DNA of 33,849 nt from a candidate division FCPU426 bacterium (lineage in GTDB: Bacteria > Oederibacteriota > Muellerivitia > Muellerivitales > Muellerivitaceae). The notes under the pieces are model-generated. The model searched no databases. It saw nothing but the letters and a program-made list of their open reading frames with translations, and was not told the DNA's origin. Below are positions 7,803-16,426 of this stretch, in pieces (within the stretch, counting starts at the first letter, position 1; the number at the start of each line of letters is the position of its first letter). The position numbers and the translations under genes are program-made. The DNA lies in contig PLFD01000057.1 of NCBI GenBank assembly GCA_003136635.1, positions 46,284 to 80,132 on the forward strand. The letters are read 5' to 3'.

Positions 7803-8549
7803 TTAATTACCCACATAAGGCTTAATAGTCACATTTGAGCCGCCTTGAACGGAATTCAAGGTCTTGTTTTGATTAACGATAATATTGTCTTTGAATTGTT
7901 GATTCAGATCGTTCAATCCCGTTGAGCTATTGTCTGGAGGCGTGTTTGATAATTTAGAAAGGTCCGTTTGAATATCTTTTTCAAATTTTACATAAGAGCC
8001 CGGATGGAAAAAGAATTTATTACCCTTTGTATCAATTGCGTAAACAACCCCTTCGAAAACCCTCAATTTTACTTGTGGATTAGATTTTCCATCAGATTCG
8101 AATGAAAATTTTGTTCCCCGAACACCGCAAACCACACCGCCCGCTTCAATTTCAAAAGATGACTTGGAAGTAGTCAGTTTTTGAACCGCCGCAAATAACT
8201 TACCCACAATAAGTTTAAACCGGAGAATTTTATCTTGAGTGGCATCTGTCGGCTTTTGAAGTTTTGAAAGAACAAATTCCGTATTAGGAGAAATGTCTAA
8301 TGCGGAACCGTCAAATAAACGAAGAGTTGCTGTGGATTGATCCTTGGCGATGATTCTATCACCTTGGAAAACTGTCATATCTTTTTCAGCCGTTTTGGTC
8401 TTGTGCCCTTTTTTCGTTTTCACTTCAACTTTACCCGTAACCGCCGTGAAAATCCCTTGGTTCTGATTTGTCTGATTATCCGCCCACACTGATGAGATCA
8501 ATAATCCCATTAAAACAAAAGCAAATAAAGTCTTTTTGACTAACTCCAT
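7803..8549 (-). CDS. Secreted FecR-domain protein
   Basis: A 248 aa protein with a signal peptide (residues 1-23, ending SSVWA) and a FecR domain spanning about residues 32-190. The pattern GKVEVKTKKG, then FQGDRIIAKDQSTATLRLFDGSALDISPNT, then GGVVCGVRGTKFSFE is typical of this family. Classical FecR is an anti-sigma regulator with a cytoplasmic tail; this one has a cleavable signal and no such tail, so it acts wholly outside the cytoplasm. The C-terminal 55 residues are polar and Asn-rich. GGAG lies 9-10 nt before the ATG. It sits downstream of a CHASE2 cyclase and 22 nt upstream of a beta-barrel gene, which suggests a scaffold or ligand-sensing partner. Confidence 0.85.
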   Translation of the reverse strand: MELVKKTLFAFVLMGLLISSVWADNQTNQNQGIFTAVTGKVEVKTKKGHKTKTAEKDMTVFQGDRIIAKDQSTATLRLFDGSALDISPNTEFVLSKLQKPTDATQDKILRFKLIVGKLFAAVQKLTTSKSSFEIEAGGVVCGVRGTKFSFESDGKSNPQVKLRVFEGVVYAIDTKGNKFFFHPGSYVKFEKDIQTDLSKLSNTPPDNSSTGLNDLNQQFKDNIIVNQNKTLNSVQGGSNVTIKPYVGN

Positions 8550-8580
8550 AAGTCACTCTCCATTGTCACGGATCACTTAC

Positions 8581-8600
8581 ATGCCACGAATAAGTGGCAT
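8581..8600. repeat. Inverted repeat at the fecR-like start site
   Basis: ATGCCAC and GTGGCAT form a perfect 7-bp inverted repeat around the 6-nt loop GAATAA. It lies directly downstream of a TATAAA hexamer, so it would cover the transcription start or form a hairpin at the 5' end of the mRNA. Confidence 0.6.
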
Positions 8601-8631
8601 TTTATACAAATCAAGCCAAACTGGGTGTTAA
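8601..8631 (-). promoter_or_regulatory. Possible promoter for fecR-like gene
   Basis: TATAAA (8606-8601, minus strand) with TTAACA (8631-8626) at a wide 19-nt spacing. The -10 is good, the -35 spacing is poor, so an activator may be needed if it is used. Confidence 0.35.
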
Positions 8632-8678
8632 AAGTTAAAAAATATGAGAAGAAGTGTTGTTTATAGTTTTTAGACGAC

Positions 8679-10934
8679 TTATTTAGTTTTCATCACAAAA
8701 ACCCCGTCCCAATCCACTGCGGGAGGGTGTTCTTTCAACTGTTTGCATCTTTCCACAAAAATAGGGGCGGGACCATCATGGGGATCCAGCTCGATGCATT
8801 TTTTAAACTGGGCCGTCGCTTCATCCCATTTCTGAGAACGATATAAAGCCAATCCTTCATGAAAAAACTGAACTTTTTCATGAATGTGAGGCTTGGCTTT
8901 AAACTGTCGATCCACCAATTCATAAATTCGGATAGGCTTGGTTTTGCCTTTAACTTGAATCATATCCAGTTCCCGACACAACATGTCCATTTTGACCATT
9001 TCATAGGTGGCTTCACTAATGATAATTTCAACATGGTATTCCTTGGTGGTTCCCTCAAGTCGGCTACCCAAATTAACCATATCTCCGATAAGCGTATAGT
9101 TTTTGATCGCCTGAGAACCGACAAAACCAACAACCATGTTACCTGTGTTTAAGCCAATTCCAATTTCAAGTTTTTCCTTGCCTTCAGACTTCCATTTAGG
9201 CCAAAGGACGTCATGAAGGAATTCACTCATGCTTAGAGCAGCGCTACAAGCCCGATAGGCATGATCTTCCTGAACAACCGGCGCCCCCCAAAAAGCCATA
9301 ATGGCATCGCCGATATATTTATCCAAGGTTCCTTCAGTTACGAATACCATATTCGTCATTTGAGTTAAATATTCATTCAAAACACCGATCACTTCTTTAG
9401 CCGTGTGTTTTTCCGAATAAGTGGTAAAACCCCGTATGTCCGAAAACATAACGGTCAATTCCTTTTCCTCGCCACCCAACTCAATGCCGGAGGGCAGTTT
9501 CAAAATGGCATCAACAACTTTAGGCGTCACCATGCTCTGGAACATATTTTTCATGTGTCGGCCATGACGCACTTCGGTTCTGAATTTATAAGTCGTAAGA
9601 GCGCCAAAGCAAAGTGTCATGGCGACCAATGGATGGGTTAAATCAATCACCAAACCGGAATAAGTGAACAAGAGGCAGGCTACCAACACATACCCGATGA
9701 AGAGCGCCAGAAAAGCCGCCGTCCCCTGAACAGGTGTTAATTTCGGAATTAAATACCACATTGCAAAAGCAAGTAGAACAATTAAAAGATATTTAAAAAT
9801 TTCCGCTGCTTGTCTTAAAACATTGCCCGAAATAGCGTTTTCAATAATATTCGCGTTAATTACAATTCCTGGCGAATTACGGGTAAACGATGTGGGACGC
9901 ACATCATCCAATCCATCGGCCGTCGCACCTACTGCCGCAATCGAATTTTTTAGTTCATCTTTTGGAATGCGGTCATACAAAACATCGCTAACTGAATAAG
10001 TAGGAAAATTTCCAATTAAATAATTCGGCGTAAGTGTTGTCTGTCCACAAAAATTAATGAGCGCCGATCCATCTTCCAATATAGGTATTTTCGTTTTGCC
10101 AACTTCGGCATACTTCCCATCATAAATTTTAACTGGATCAGAATCATCTAAGAAACCGCGAGCCACTTGAAGCGACAAATGAGGTATTAACTTACCCTGA
10201 TAGTCAATAACCGTTGGATAGTAACGAAAAATTTCATCGCCCTTAGGAAAACATCGGGTATGACCCAAATCTTTTGCTCCATCTTGGATAACCGGAATAT
10301 TAACGATTAAAGATTTACAAGAAATAAAATCTGAGGTGAATCCGCCGAAAAGCTCTCCTTCTGTCAATTTCAAGGAATCAGGATCAGGAGTTCTTCCCTG
10401 TTTATTCACGATTGGTTGCATTAATAAATAAACATTTCCCGCTTCTTTCAGCGCAGCGCCCAATTCGGCATCATCGTTATGGGATTCTTGAAAACGGCGC
10501 ACATCAGCCAAAACCTTTTGACGAAGGGCGTTGGTTTGTTTGTCTGAACCTGCCATAGAGGTATTCAAGGTACGTTGTAACTGTTCCAACATTTTTTCGG
10601 AGTTGGTTTCGGGTTCCGAAAACTGAACGTCGTAAAAAACACACTTAACGCCGTCTTCTTTGAGTTTGCGAACAATCTGGGCGTGAATCGCTCTAGGCCA
10701 AGGCCATTGACCGATTTCTCTGATGCTTTTTTCATCAATGGCGATTATTTTGACAGGAGCCTGAGGTGTGCGAGCGCCCCGGGCATTGAATCTGAAATCA
10801 ATCGTTTGATTTTCAACTTGGAGAAGAACGTTAAAAGCATTGAGAACAATGACAAGAACGATAATCGCCAAAGTCGCCCACAAAGCGATTTTCGGGTTAT
10901 AGCGAACTAATTTTTTTTCAGAGACTTCGGGCAT
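8679..10934 (-). CDS. CHASE2-domain class III adenylate cyclase
   Basis: A 751 aa membrane sensor expected to make cAMP. Residues about 16-38 are a first membrane helix, about 45-375 an extracytoplasmic CHASE2 domain (KIIAIDEKSIREIGQWPWPR), then three helices around 385-455, and a cytoplasmic class III cyclase domain at about 490-670. Catalytic features are intact: FSDIRGF and LDKYIGDAIMAFWGAP carry the metal Asp residues and adenine-type Lys, and YTLIGDMVNLGSRLEG carries the substrate Asp, transition-state Asn and Arg. The tail resembles one or two TPR repeats (ALYRSQKWDEATAQFKKCIELDP). The ATG has no SD, and a promoter ends 7 nt before it. Guanylate specificity is unlikely from the Lys/Asp pair. 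Confidence 0.93.
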   Translation of the reverse strand: MPEVSEKKLVRYNPKIALWATLAIIVLVIVLNAFNVLLQVENQTIDFRFNARGARTPQAPVKIIAIDEKSIREIGQWPWPRAIHAQIVRKLKEDGVKCVFYDVQFSEPETNSEKMLEQLQRTLNTSMAGSDKQTNALRQKVLADVRRFQESHNDDAELGAALKEAGNVYLLMQPIVNKQGRTPDPDSLKLTEGELFGGFTSDFISCKSLIVNIPVIQDGAKDLGHTRCFPKGDEIFRYYPTVIDYQGKLIPHLSLQVARGFLDDSDPVKIYDGKYAEVGKTKIPILEDGSALINFCGQTTLTPNYLIGNFPTYSVSDVLYDRIPKDELKNSIAAVGATADGLDDVRPTSFTRNSPGIVINANIIENAISGNVLRQAAEIFKYLLIVLLAFAMWYLIPKLTPVQGTAAFLALFIGYVLVACLLFTYSGLVIDLTHPLVAMTLCFGALTTYKFRTEVRHGRHMKNMFQSMVTPKVVDAILKLPSGIELGGEEKELTVMFSDIRGFTTYSEKHTAKEVIGVLNEYLTQMTNMVFVTEGTLDKYIGDAIMAFWGAPVVQEDHAYRACSAALSMSEFLHDVLWPKWKSEGKEKLEIGIGLNTGNMVVGFVGSQAIKNYTLIGDMVNLGSRLEGTTKEYHVEIIISEATYEMVKMDMLCRELDMIQVKGKTKPIRIYELVDRQFKAKPHIHEKVQFFHEGLALYRSQKWDEATAQFKKCIELDPHDGPAPIFVERCKQLKEHPPAVDWDGVFVMKTK

Positions 10935-10941
10935 GGCGCTT

Positions 10942-10970
10942 ATTGTAGGTTTGAGCTAAAAACAGGTCAA
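10942..10970 (-). promoter_or_regulatory. Candidate promoter for the cyclase, predicted leaderless
   Basis: TTGACC (10970-10965), a 17-nt spacer and TACAAT (10947-10942) on the minus strand. Only seven nt separate the -10 from the cyclase ATG, so the expected start nucleotide falls at or next to the A of the start codon. Confidence 0.55.
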
Positions 10971-10988
10971 ACACTTTATCCCAGATCC

Positions 10989-11786
10989 TTAAGAAGACGC
11001 GCTTCGATAACGCTTAAGACCCATGCTCCAAAGCCATGTTGTTATTAACAAAAACGAAACGCCGATAGCGCAGGCATAAAATAGTCGTCCGCTTAAAAGA
11101 CCGCCCACCAACACTTTGGCAGGAAAGTTAGAAACGACCAGCATGGGGATAGCGGTTAAAAGCACCATTCTTAATCCAAACCGGTAAATCTCACCGGGAT
11201 AACGAGTGAACTGGGTTAATTGGTAGTAGAGTTCAAAAAGGTTGCTGGCCCGACCGATCCAGAAGGTTAAGATGGATAAGCAAAACATCATGGAATACAA
11301 AATAAAAATGCCGTTCAAAACCAAAAGCAAAAACAATAAAACTTCGACCGGTGTAATTGCGGTTCCCAGCTTGTGCAATGCGAATCCAATCATGGCAAAG
11401 CCCGCCATGCTGTTGGTAATCGAAGCGTAATCTGTATATCTCAGTGAAACCATAAACTGAGAATTGATCGGCTTTACCAATACAAAATCTAGATCGCCGA
11501 GACGAATTTGATCCACCAACTTGGTGCAATTATCAAAAAAGAAAGCTTCGAACAATTGGTTGATAATGTGATTAGTCCCTAAAAGGATCACCATTTCCCA
11601 GACATTCCATCCACCGATACTTTGGGTCAGGCTATAAAGCACTTCCACGTATATAAACTGCATCCCTAGCCAAATGACTTCGGTAAAAAGACGAATGATA
11701 AAATTGGATCGAAATTGCATTTCCCTGATCAAACAATTTTTCATCATCAAAAGGGTCATTCGACAGTAGCGCAGAAAATCCTTCAT
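10989..11786 (-). CDS. ABC-2 type transporter permease (COG3694-like)
   Basis: A 265 aa inner-membrane protein with about six hydrophobic helices and a cytoplasmic N-terminus (MKDFLRYCRMTLLMMKNCL). DLDFVLVKPINSQFMVSLRY near residue 98 and the RYPGEIYRFGLRMVL block near residue 192 are features I associate with the COG3694 permeases, which pair with COG4587 and COG4586 partners. It lies 3 nt after the previous permease gene, with GGGGG ahead of the ATG. It is the last gene of an ATPase-permease-permease operon. The substrate is unknown; the family is usually annotated as an uncharacterised exporter. Confidence 0.85.
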   Translation of the reverse strand: MKDFLRYCRMTLLMMKNCLIREMQFRSNFIIRLFTEVIWLGMQFIYVEVLYSLTQSIGGWNVWEMVILLGTNHIINQLFEAFFFDNCTKLVDQIRLGDLDFVLVKPINSQFMVSLRYTDYASITNSMAGFAMIGFALHKLGTAITPVEVLLFLLLVLNGIFILYSMMFCLSILTFWIGRASNLFELYYQLTQFTRYPGEIYRFGLRMVLLTAIPMLVVSNFPAKVLVGGLLSGRLFYACAIGVSFLLITTWLWSMGLKRYRSASS

Positions 11787-11789
11787 GGT

Positions 11790-12632
11790 TTATCCCCCTA
11801 CCGCGGAATAACGCTGGGTTCCCCATTTCCAGCACAGCTTCACCAGAACAAAGAAAATACCAACCCATAAAAAACCGATACCCAAGACGGTTCCCATTTG
11901 ATCGGGCTGAACCTTGCCGATCAAAATCATACAGGGCCAATAGCCCTCATAGGCAAATGGCAGCCACTGGACATAATGCACGATGGCCGAAGGCATAAGA
12001 TTCAAAGGTATTAAATGGCCCGAGAGAAAGAACTCCATCGTCATAATGACAAACAAAAAAGTCGATATTTCCAAAAACCAAAAGGCCAAACACCCAATCA
12101 GGAATGAAAAAAGAACACCGGTCCAAAAAGCGATGATCAATGAAATAAAAAAACCAACCCATTCCAACACCGTAGGTGAATGTTTTAAATATTCCCGAAT
12201 CAAGTAAAACACTGGCGGAAACGTAATGAGCGCTGCCAACCAAAAAATCAGCTTGTGGGCCAAGCGGTACATGGTTTGATACCAAAAATAGCTAATGGGC
12301 CGAATCAAATAGCGGTTGAGTAACCCATCTTTAATATCAAGGCTTATGTCCCGGGTCATGCCCGGCATGCTGGAAAAGCCCCTAGCCACGAACATAATGG
12401 CGTAATAAGAGACAATATCCGGCAAGGTCATCTTACCCATGCGCCCTGACCAGGCGTATCCAGGCGAATTGAAAACCGCATACCAAAGGTAAATAGTGGT
12501 CAAAAGCGGTAAAAAACGAAAAAGAGCACCCACCATATAGTTAGCCCGATAAGCCATGTCTTCCTGGGTACGAGTAGAAAGAATGACCCAATATTTCCAG
12601 GCAGACGTGCCTTTTAGAAGTGCTTCTATCAT
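11790..12632 (-). CDS. ABC-2 type transporter permease (COG4587-like)
   Basis: A 280 aa membrane protein with about six helices. The N-terminal STRTQEDMAYRANYMVGALFR and the block DIKDGLLNRYLIRPISYFWY near residue 94 mark the ABC-2 exporter permeases that accompany COG4586 ATPases. The two permeases of the operon share the same topology (a soluble loop with LxxxLIRPI or LDFVLVKPI) and are probably paralogues that form the heterodimeric channel. The ATG overlaps the stop of the ATPase gene by 4 nt, which keeps the subunits in step. Confidence 0.87.
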   Translation of the reverse strand: MIEALLKGTSAWKYWVILSTRTQEDMAYRANYMVGALFRFLPLLTTIYLWYAVFNSPGYAWSGRMGKMTLPDIVSYYAIMFVARGFSSMPGMTRDISLDIKDGLLNRYLIRPISYFWYQTMYRLAHKLIFWLAALITFPPVFYLIREYLKHSPTVLEWVGFFISLIIAFWTGVLFSFLIGCLAFWFLEISTFLFVIMTMEFFLSGHLIPLNLMPSAIVHYVQWLPFAYEGYWPCMILIGKVQPDQMGTVLGIGFLWVGIFFVLVKLCWKWGTQRYSAVGG

Positions 12633-13618
12633 GCTTGCGTCTCCGAACTCACAAACACCTTTTGAATAATTTCTTCGATCGGCACTTCCTCAATGTTGAT
12701 ATCCAAGACTGACCATTTTTCCAGAATTTGATTGGAAACCTTTGTCACTTCTTCCCTTTTCACTTTCAAGACAGCCTTCAGTTTTTCACACTCCAGCACT
12801 TCTCCAAACTGTAACAAATCTTCTTTGGAAACCCCGCCATTTTCAAAGGTTAGGCTGATCAGTTTTGAAGCTGAGAATTTTCCGATAATGTCGTTTAATC
12901 CACCATCAAAGAATTTCTTACCGTGATTAATAATAATCACCCTGTCGCAAAGGGCTTGAATGTCGCCCATATAGTGACTGGTGAGAAGAATAGTGGTTTT
13001 CGTCCGGTGGTTATATTCCTTAATGAATTCACGGATATTTTTTTGGGCTACCACATCCAATCCAATAGTCGGTTCATCCAGCAAAAGAACCCGGGGAGTA
13101 TGTAATAACGAAGCGATCAGCTCAAACTTCATTCGTTCGCCTAGGGAAAGTTCTCTTACCATGACACCCAAAAGCTTTTTCACCTGAAGAAGCTCAGTCA
13201 TTTCATCAAGCACTTTCTTATACTCATCATCTGGAACGTTATAGATTTCTTTATTGAGATATAGGGATTCCTGAGCCGGCAAATCCCACCACAGCTGATT
13301 CTTTTGACCCATGACCAAAGCGAACTGGCGGCGATATTCGTTTTTGCGTTCCCAAGGCGTAAATCCCAGAACTTTGGCGGTACCCGAAGTAGGATAAAGA
13401 ATGCCGGAGAGCATTTTAAGCGTAGTGGTTTTGCCAGCGCCATTCGGACCTAAAAAGCCGACTAACTCGCCCTCTTCGATTTTAAAAGAGACATCATTAA
13501 CCGCCCGAACCTCGGTATATTCCCGTTTAAACATGGCTTCAATAGCGCCACCAATGCCCGGTTTCTTTTTATTAACTCGGTAAACTTTGGTAAGGTTCTC
13601 AACTTCGATTATAGACAT
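12629..13618 (-). CDS. ABC transporter ATP-binding protein (COG4586-like)
   Basis: The 329 aa ATPase that powers the two downstream permeases. Walker A is GPNGAGKTTTLKML near residue 55, the signature LSLGERMKFELIASLL near residue 157, and Walker B with catalytic Glu is RVLLLDEPTIGLD near residue 176; the H-loop is in LLTSHYMGDI. The N-terminal segment with an insertion rich in basic residues (KKKPGIGGAIEAMFKREY) before the Walker A is typical of COG4586. The last 80 residues are an accessory domain. A strong promoter lies 45 nt upstream. First gene of its operon. Confidence 0.93.
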   Translation of the reverse strand: MSIIEVENLTKVYRVNKKKPGIGGAIEAMFKREYTEVRAVNDVSFKIEEGELVGFLGPNGAGKTTTLKMLSGILYPTSGTAKVLGFTPWERKNEYRRQFALVMGQKNQLWWDLPAQESLYLNKEIYNVPDDEYKKVLDEMTELLQVKKLLGVMVRELSLGERMKFELIASLLHTPRVLLLDEPTIGLDVVAQKNIREFIKEYNHRTKTTILLTSHYMGDIQALCDRVIIINHGKKFFDGGLNDIIGKFSASKLISLTFENGGVSKEDLLQFGEVLECEKLKAVLKVKREEVTKVSNQILEKWSVLDINIEEVPIEEIIQKVFVSSETQA

Positions 13619-13663
13619 GGATTAATTTCTCTTTAGTCTTTTTTATGGAGACAACGAGTCGTT

Positions 13664-13691
13664 ATTATAAGAACCGCTTCATAGCTTTCAA
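13664..13691 (-). promoter_or_regulatory. Candidate strong promoter for the ABC transporter operon
   Basis: TTGAAA (13691-13686) and a consensus TATAAT (13669-13664) on the minus strand with a 16-nt spacer. Expected start near 13657, about 39 nt before the ATG. Confidence 0.65.
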
Positions 13692-13732
13692 AGGGATGCA
13701 CTAAATAAATCATGTTTTCATAGGAAATCAAC

Positions 13733-14362
13733 TTGCCCAACCCCAACACCTCTAAAATCATAAAAGAACTTCAAAGACTCTATCCAGACACCCGCTGCTT
13801 TCTTCACTACAAATCACCCTTTCAACTAACCTGTTCCGTCATACTTTCGGCGCAATGCACTGATGAACGTGTCAACATAGTCGCGCCCGAACTCTTTAAA
13901 GTTTTTCCAACTGCCAAAAAAATGGCCGCCGCAAAACAAAAAGATGTGGAAAAACTTATTAAGTCGACTGGTTTCTACCACAATAAAGCCAAAAATTTGA
14001 TCGGCTTTGCGCAAGGGTTGCTATCTCTCTATGCGGGTAAACTCCCCAAAACTATCACGGAACTGATTCAACTACCCGGAATTGGTCGTAAAACCGCAAA
14101 CGTTGTGATGGGCGAAATTCATGGGTTATCGGAAGGTATTACAGTAGATACGCACGTCACCCGGCTTTCCAACCGGTTGGGTTGGACCAAGCATCAAGAC
14201 GCCGTGAAAATCGAGCAGGATTTAATGAAAATTATTCCGAAGGACGAGTGGATACACTTTTCACACAGGTTGATTCAGCATGGCCGAAAAGTTTGTGATG
14301 CCAGAAAACCTTTATGCAATGTTTGCACTTTAGCCAAATGGTGTCCGTCAGCTAATCGTTAA
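13733..14362 (+). CDS. nth: Endonuclease III
   Basis: A bifunctional DNA glycosylase and AP lyase that removes oxidised pyrimidines in base excision repair. The helix-hairpin-helix LPGIGRKTANVV near residue 114 includes the catalytic Lys, and VDTHVTRLSNRLG near residue 138 includes the catalytic Asp. The C-terminus has the [4Fe-4S] pattern C-X6-C-X2-C-X5-C (CDARKPLCNVCTLAKWC). At 209 aa it is normal. I use the TTG at 13733 because AGGAA lies 6 nt upstream and the in-frame codons before it reach a TAG. It is transcribed toward ychF, whose stop is 8 nt away. Confidence 0.96.
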   Translation: MPNPNTSKIIKELQRLYPDTRCFLHYKSPFQLTCSVILSAQCTDERVNIVAPELFKVFPTAKKMAAAKQKDVEKLIKSTGFYHNKAKNLIGFAQGLLSLYAGKLPKTITELIQLPGIGRKTANVVMGEIHGLSEGITVDTHVTRLSNRLGWTKHQDAVKIEQDLMKIIPKDEWIHFSHRLIQHGRKVCDARKPLCNVCTLAKWCPSANR

Positions 14363-14370
14363 TTTTTCAG

Positions 14371-15465
14371 TTAAACATTAAACCGAAAATGAACCACGTC
14401 CCCATCTTTCATGACGTATTCTTTCCCCTCGGTTCGAAGTTTGCCCGCTTCCCGAGCTTTGGCTGTCGAGCCAGCGGTATCCAAATCGGTAAAGGAATAT
14501 ACTTCGGCCTTAATGAACCCACGTTCTATGTCGGAATGAATTTCTCCAGCCGCCCGAGGCGCTAAAGTTCCTTTGGTAATTGTCCAGGCTCTGGATTCAA
14601 TAGGACCCGCCGTAAAGTACGATATCTGGCCTAATGTGTCATAAGACTTACGAATAATAGCGTGCAAGCCCCGTTCTTTAATTCCCAGATCTGCCAAAAA
14701 CTGATCAGCCTCTTCATCAGACAACTCCGCGACTTCAGCTTCAATTTTCGCCGAGATGTGCAAACAGCTGGCGCTCTGAGAAGCGGCGTATTTTTGAAGT
14801 TCACCATAAGCTTTGTTTTGGCGCACATCAGCCAAGTCACCTTCGGAAACATTTCCAATAAAAAGAAAGGGTTTCCGTGTGAGCAGACTCAATTCTTTAA
14901 GCTTTTTTTCCTGGTCGGGTGTGGCCTCCACCAAGATGGCGGGTTTAGCTTCTTCCAATACTTTTTTCACAGAGGAAAACAAAACCCATTCAGCAACTGC
15001 TTCTTTATCTCCAGACTTTTTACCCTTTTCGGTTCTTTGCAAACGCTTCTCGACCGTATCCAAATCAGCCAAACACAACTCGGTCAAAATAATCTCGACA
15101 TCCCGAATGGGATTAATAGAACCTTCCACGTGAATAATATTCCCATCCTCAAAACAACGCACCACCATGGCTATGGCATCGCACTCACGGATATGGGCCA
15201 AAAACTTGTTACCCAATCCTTCGCCCTTGCTGGCACCCTTTACCAAACCCGCGATATCCACGAACTCGACAATAGCAGGGACAGTTTTCTGTGACTTCTC
15301 GATATCAGCCAAACGTTTGATCCTGTCATCCGGAACTGTCACTACCCCCACATTAGGATCAATCGTGCAAAAGGGATAATTTTCAGCTGGAGCTTTCGAC
15401 TTGGTTATTGCGTTAAAAAGCGTGGACTTACCCACGTTCGGCAGTCCTACAATTCCAATTTTCAT
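14371..15465 (-). CDS. ychF: Ribosome-binding ATPase YchF
   Basis: An Obg-family P-loop protein that binds ribosomes and prefers ATP over GTP. The G1 motif is [14 protein letters not shown] at residue 7 from the chosen start, with [16 protein letters not shown] as the G3 region, and the G4 position reads NVSE rather than NKxD, in line with ATP use. The C-terminal TGS domain ends with the usual [13 protein letters not shown] use the ATG at 15465: GGAG lies 8 nt upstream, while the TTG two codons earlier sits inside the SD spacing. It gives 364 aa, the family norm. It follows the PrcB-like gene by 24 nt. Confidence 0.97.
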   Translation of the reverse strand: MKIGIVGLPNVGKSTLFNAITKSKAPAENYPFCTIDPNVGVVTVPDDRIKRLADIEKSQKTVPAIVEFVDIAGLVKGASKGEGLGNKFLAHIRECDAIAMVVRCFEDGNIIHVEGSINPIRDVEIILTELCLADLDTVEKRLQRTEKGKKSGDKEAVAEWVLFSSVKKVLEEAKPAILVEATPDQEKKLKELSLLTRKPFLFIGNVSEGDLADVRQNKAYGELQKYAASQSASCLHISAKIEAEVAELSDEEADQFLADLGIKERGLHAIIRKSYDTLGQISYFTAGPIESRAWTITKGTLAPRAAGEIHSDIERGFIKAEVYSFTDLDTAGSTAKAREAGKLRTEGKEYVMKDGDVVHFRFNV

Positions 15466-15489
15466 TCTCAATTCTCCAAAATTATTTTA

Positions 15490-16305
15490 TTACTGGATCG
15501 GCTGAATCAATATGGGTTGCTGTGAAGGCTTGGGGACTTGCTGCAATACCCAGGGACGGACTGAAGCAACTTCACCGCCTGTTTGATTAACTTCGTCGTA
15601 CCAAAGGATAGTTCTATCCGTATAGTTTTCCACCCGTTTAAATCGCACCGTATCTCCCGTGGTGGTTTTAGGGCCCAAAAAAACAACGACTACAGAGTTT
15701 TCCGAAAAATCAATCTTTGGCATGACCATGCCAGGCTGAAGCAATTGCCAGTAAATTTTAAAATGATCCACATCGCTGATCATTTCCTGATAAGAAAATG
15801 CCACTGGTGCAAAATCGCCCGACCAGTGAGGTAAGGTGCTCAAATCCAAAACCAATTCCAAAGAAGGATTAATCCTAAACTTTTGACTTATCCACCGCTT
15901 GGCGTTTTTAACCAATGCATTTTCGCCAGCGTTTTGAACAAAATGGGTTAAAAAAGCAAGAACTACAAAAAAAATCAAAACACCCAAGATGGGTTTTAAA
16001 GATGAAGATTTTTGCTGGGTTTGCGGCCTGTCATTTTTTTTATTAACAGATAAATCTCTAGTATTTGAGGACACGGGTTTCGGCGTTTTAAAAAGCCAAT
16101 TCAGTATTTTAATATCCCAAGGTTCACTTAGTGACGGCACAGGCAAAGGTGAAAACTTAGCTGGACCTAACCGCAATTTTTCCATTTCTTTTCGTGAGGC
16201 GGCACAAAGGTTTAAATGTCGTGCCACGATCCTTCTTTGGCTGGCTGATATGGTTTCCCGCAAGTACCCCGGTAATAATGGGTGAATTTGGTCGCATTCA
16301 TTCAT
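15490..16305 (-). CDS. Membrane-anchored protein with anti-sigma-like N-terminus and PrcB-like C-terminus
   Basis: A 271 aa protein with three parts. Residues 1-45 look like the zinc-finger anti-sigma fold (HPLLPGYLRE then VARHLNLCAASRKEMEKL), but the expected second Cys of HxxxCxxC is a Ser, so zinc binding is doubtful. Residues about 105-127 are one membrane helix. Residues about 190-262 resemble the C-terminal domain of protease-complex subunit PrcB (DFSENSVVVVFLGPKTTTGDTVRF), which is exposed outside. It has a weak SD and is 24 nt upstream of ychF. Both domain calls are from motif memory. It may sense an envelope signal; no sigma gene is adjacent. Confidence 0.5.
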   Translation of the reverse strand: MNECDQIHPLLPGYLRETISASQRRIVARHLNLCAASRKEMEKLRLGPAKFSPLPVPSLSEPWDIKILNWLFKTPKPVSSNTRDLSVNKKNDRPQTQQKSSSLKPILGVLIFFVVLAFLTHFVQNAGENALVKNAKRWISQKFRINPSLELVLDLSTLPHWSGDFAPVAFSYQEMISDVDHFKIYWQLLQPGMVMPKIDFSENSVVVVFLGPKTTTGDTVRFKRVENYTDRTILWYDEVNQTGGEVASVRPWVLQQVPKPSQQPILIQPIQ

Positions 16306-16426
16306 GTTTTAATTAATCCTTCATTTGGCGCCTTCAAGTCTGCCCAATAATAACGACTTTCAAACCACATGGTAATAAAAAGCAGGCGAATTTCACATTA
16401 ATCATCGGTTTTAACTTTTCTTTGGG

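Noticed and set aside
14662..15294. 210 aa open frame on the plus strand opposite ychF
   Set aside because: A long shadow of the GTPase reading frame; composition and motifs belong to ychF, and nothing in the translation resembles a protein family.
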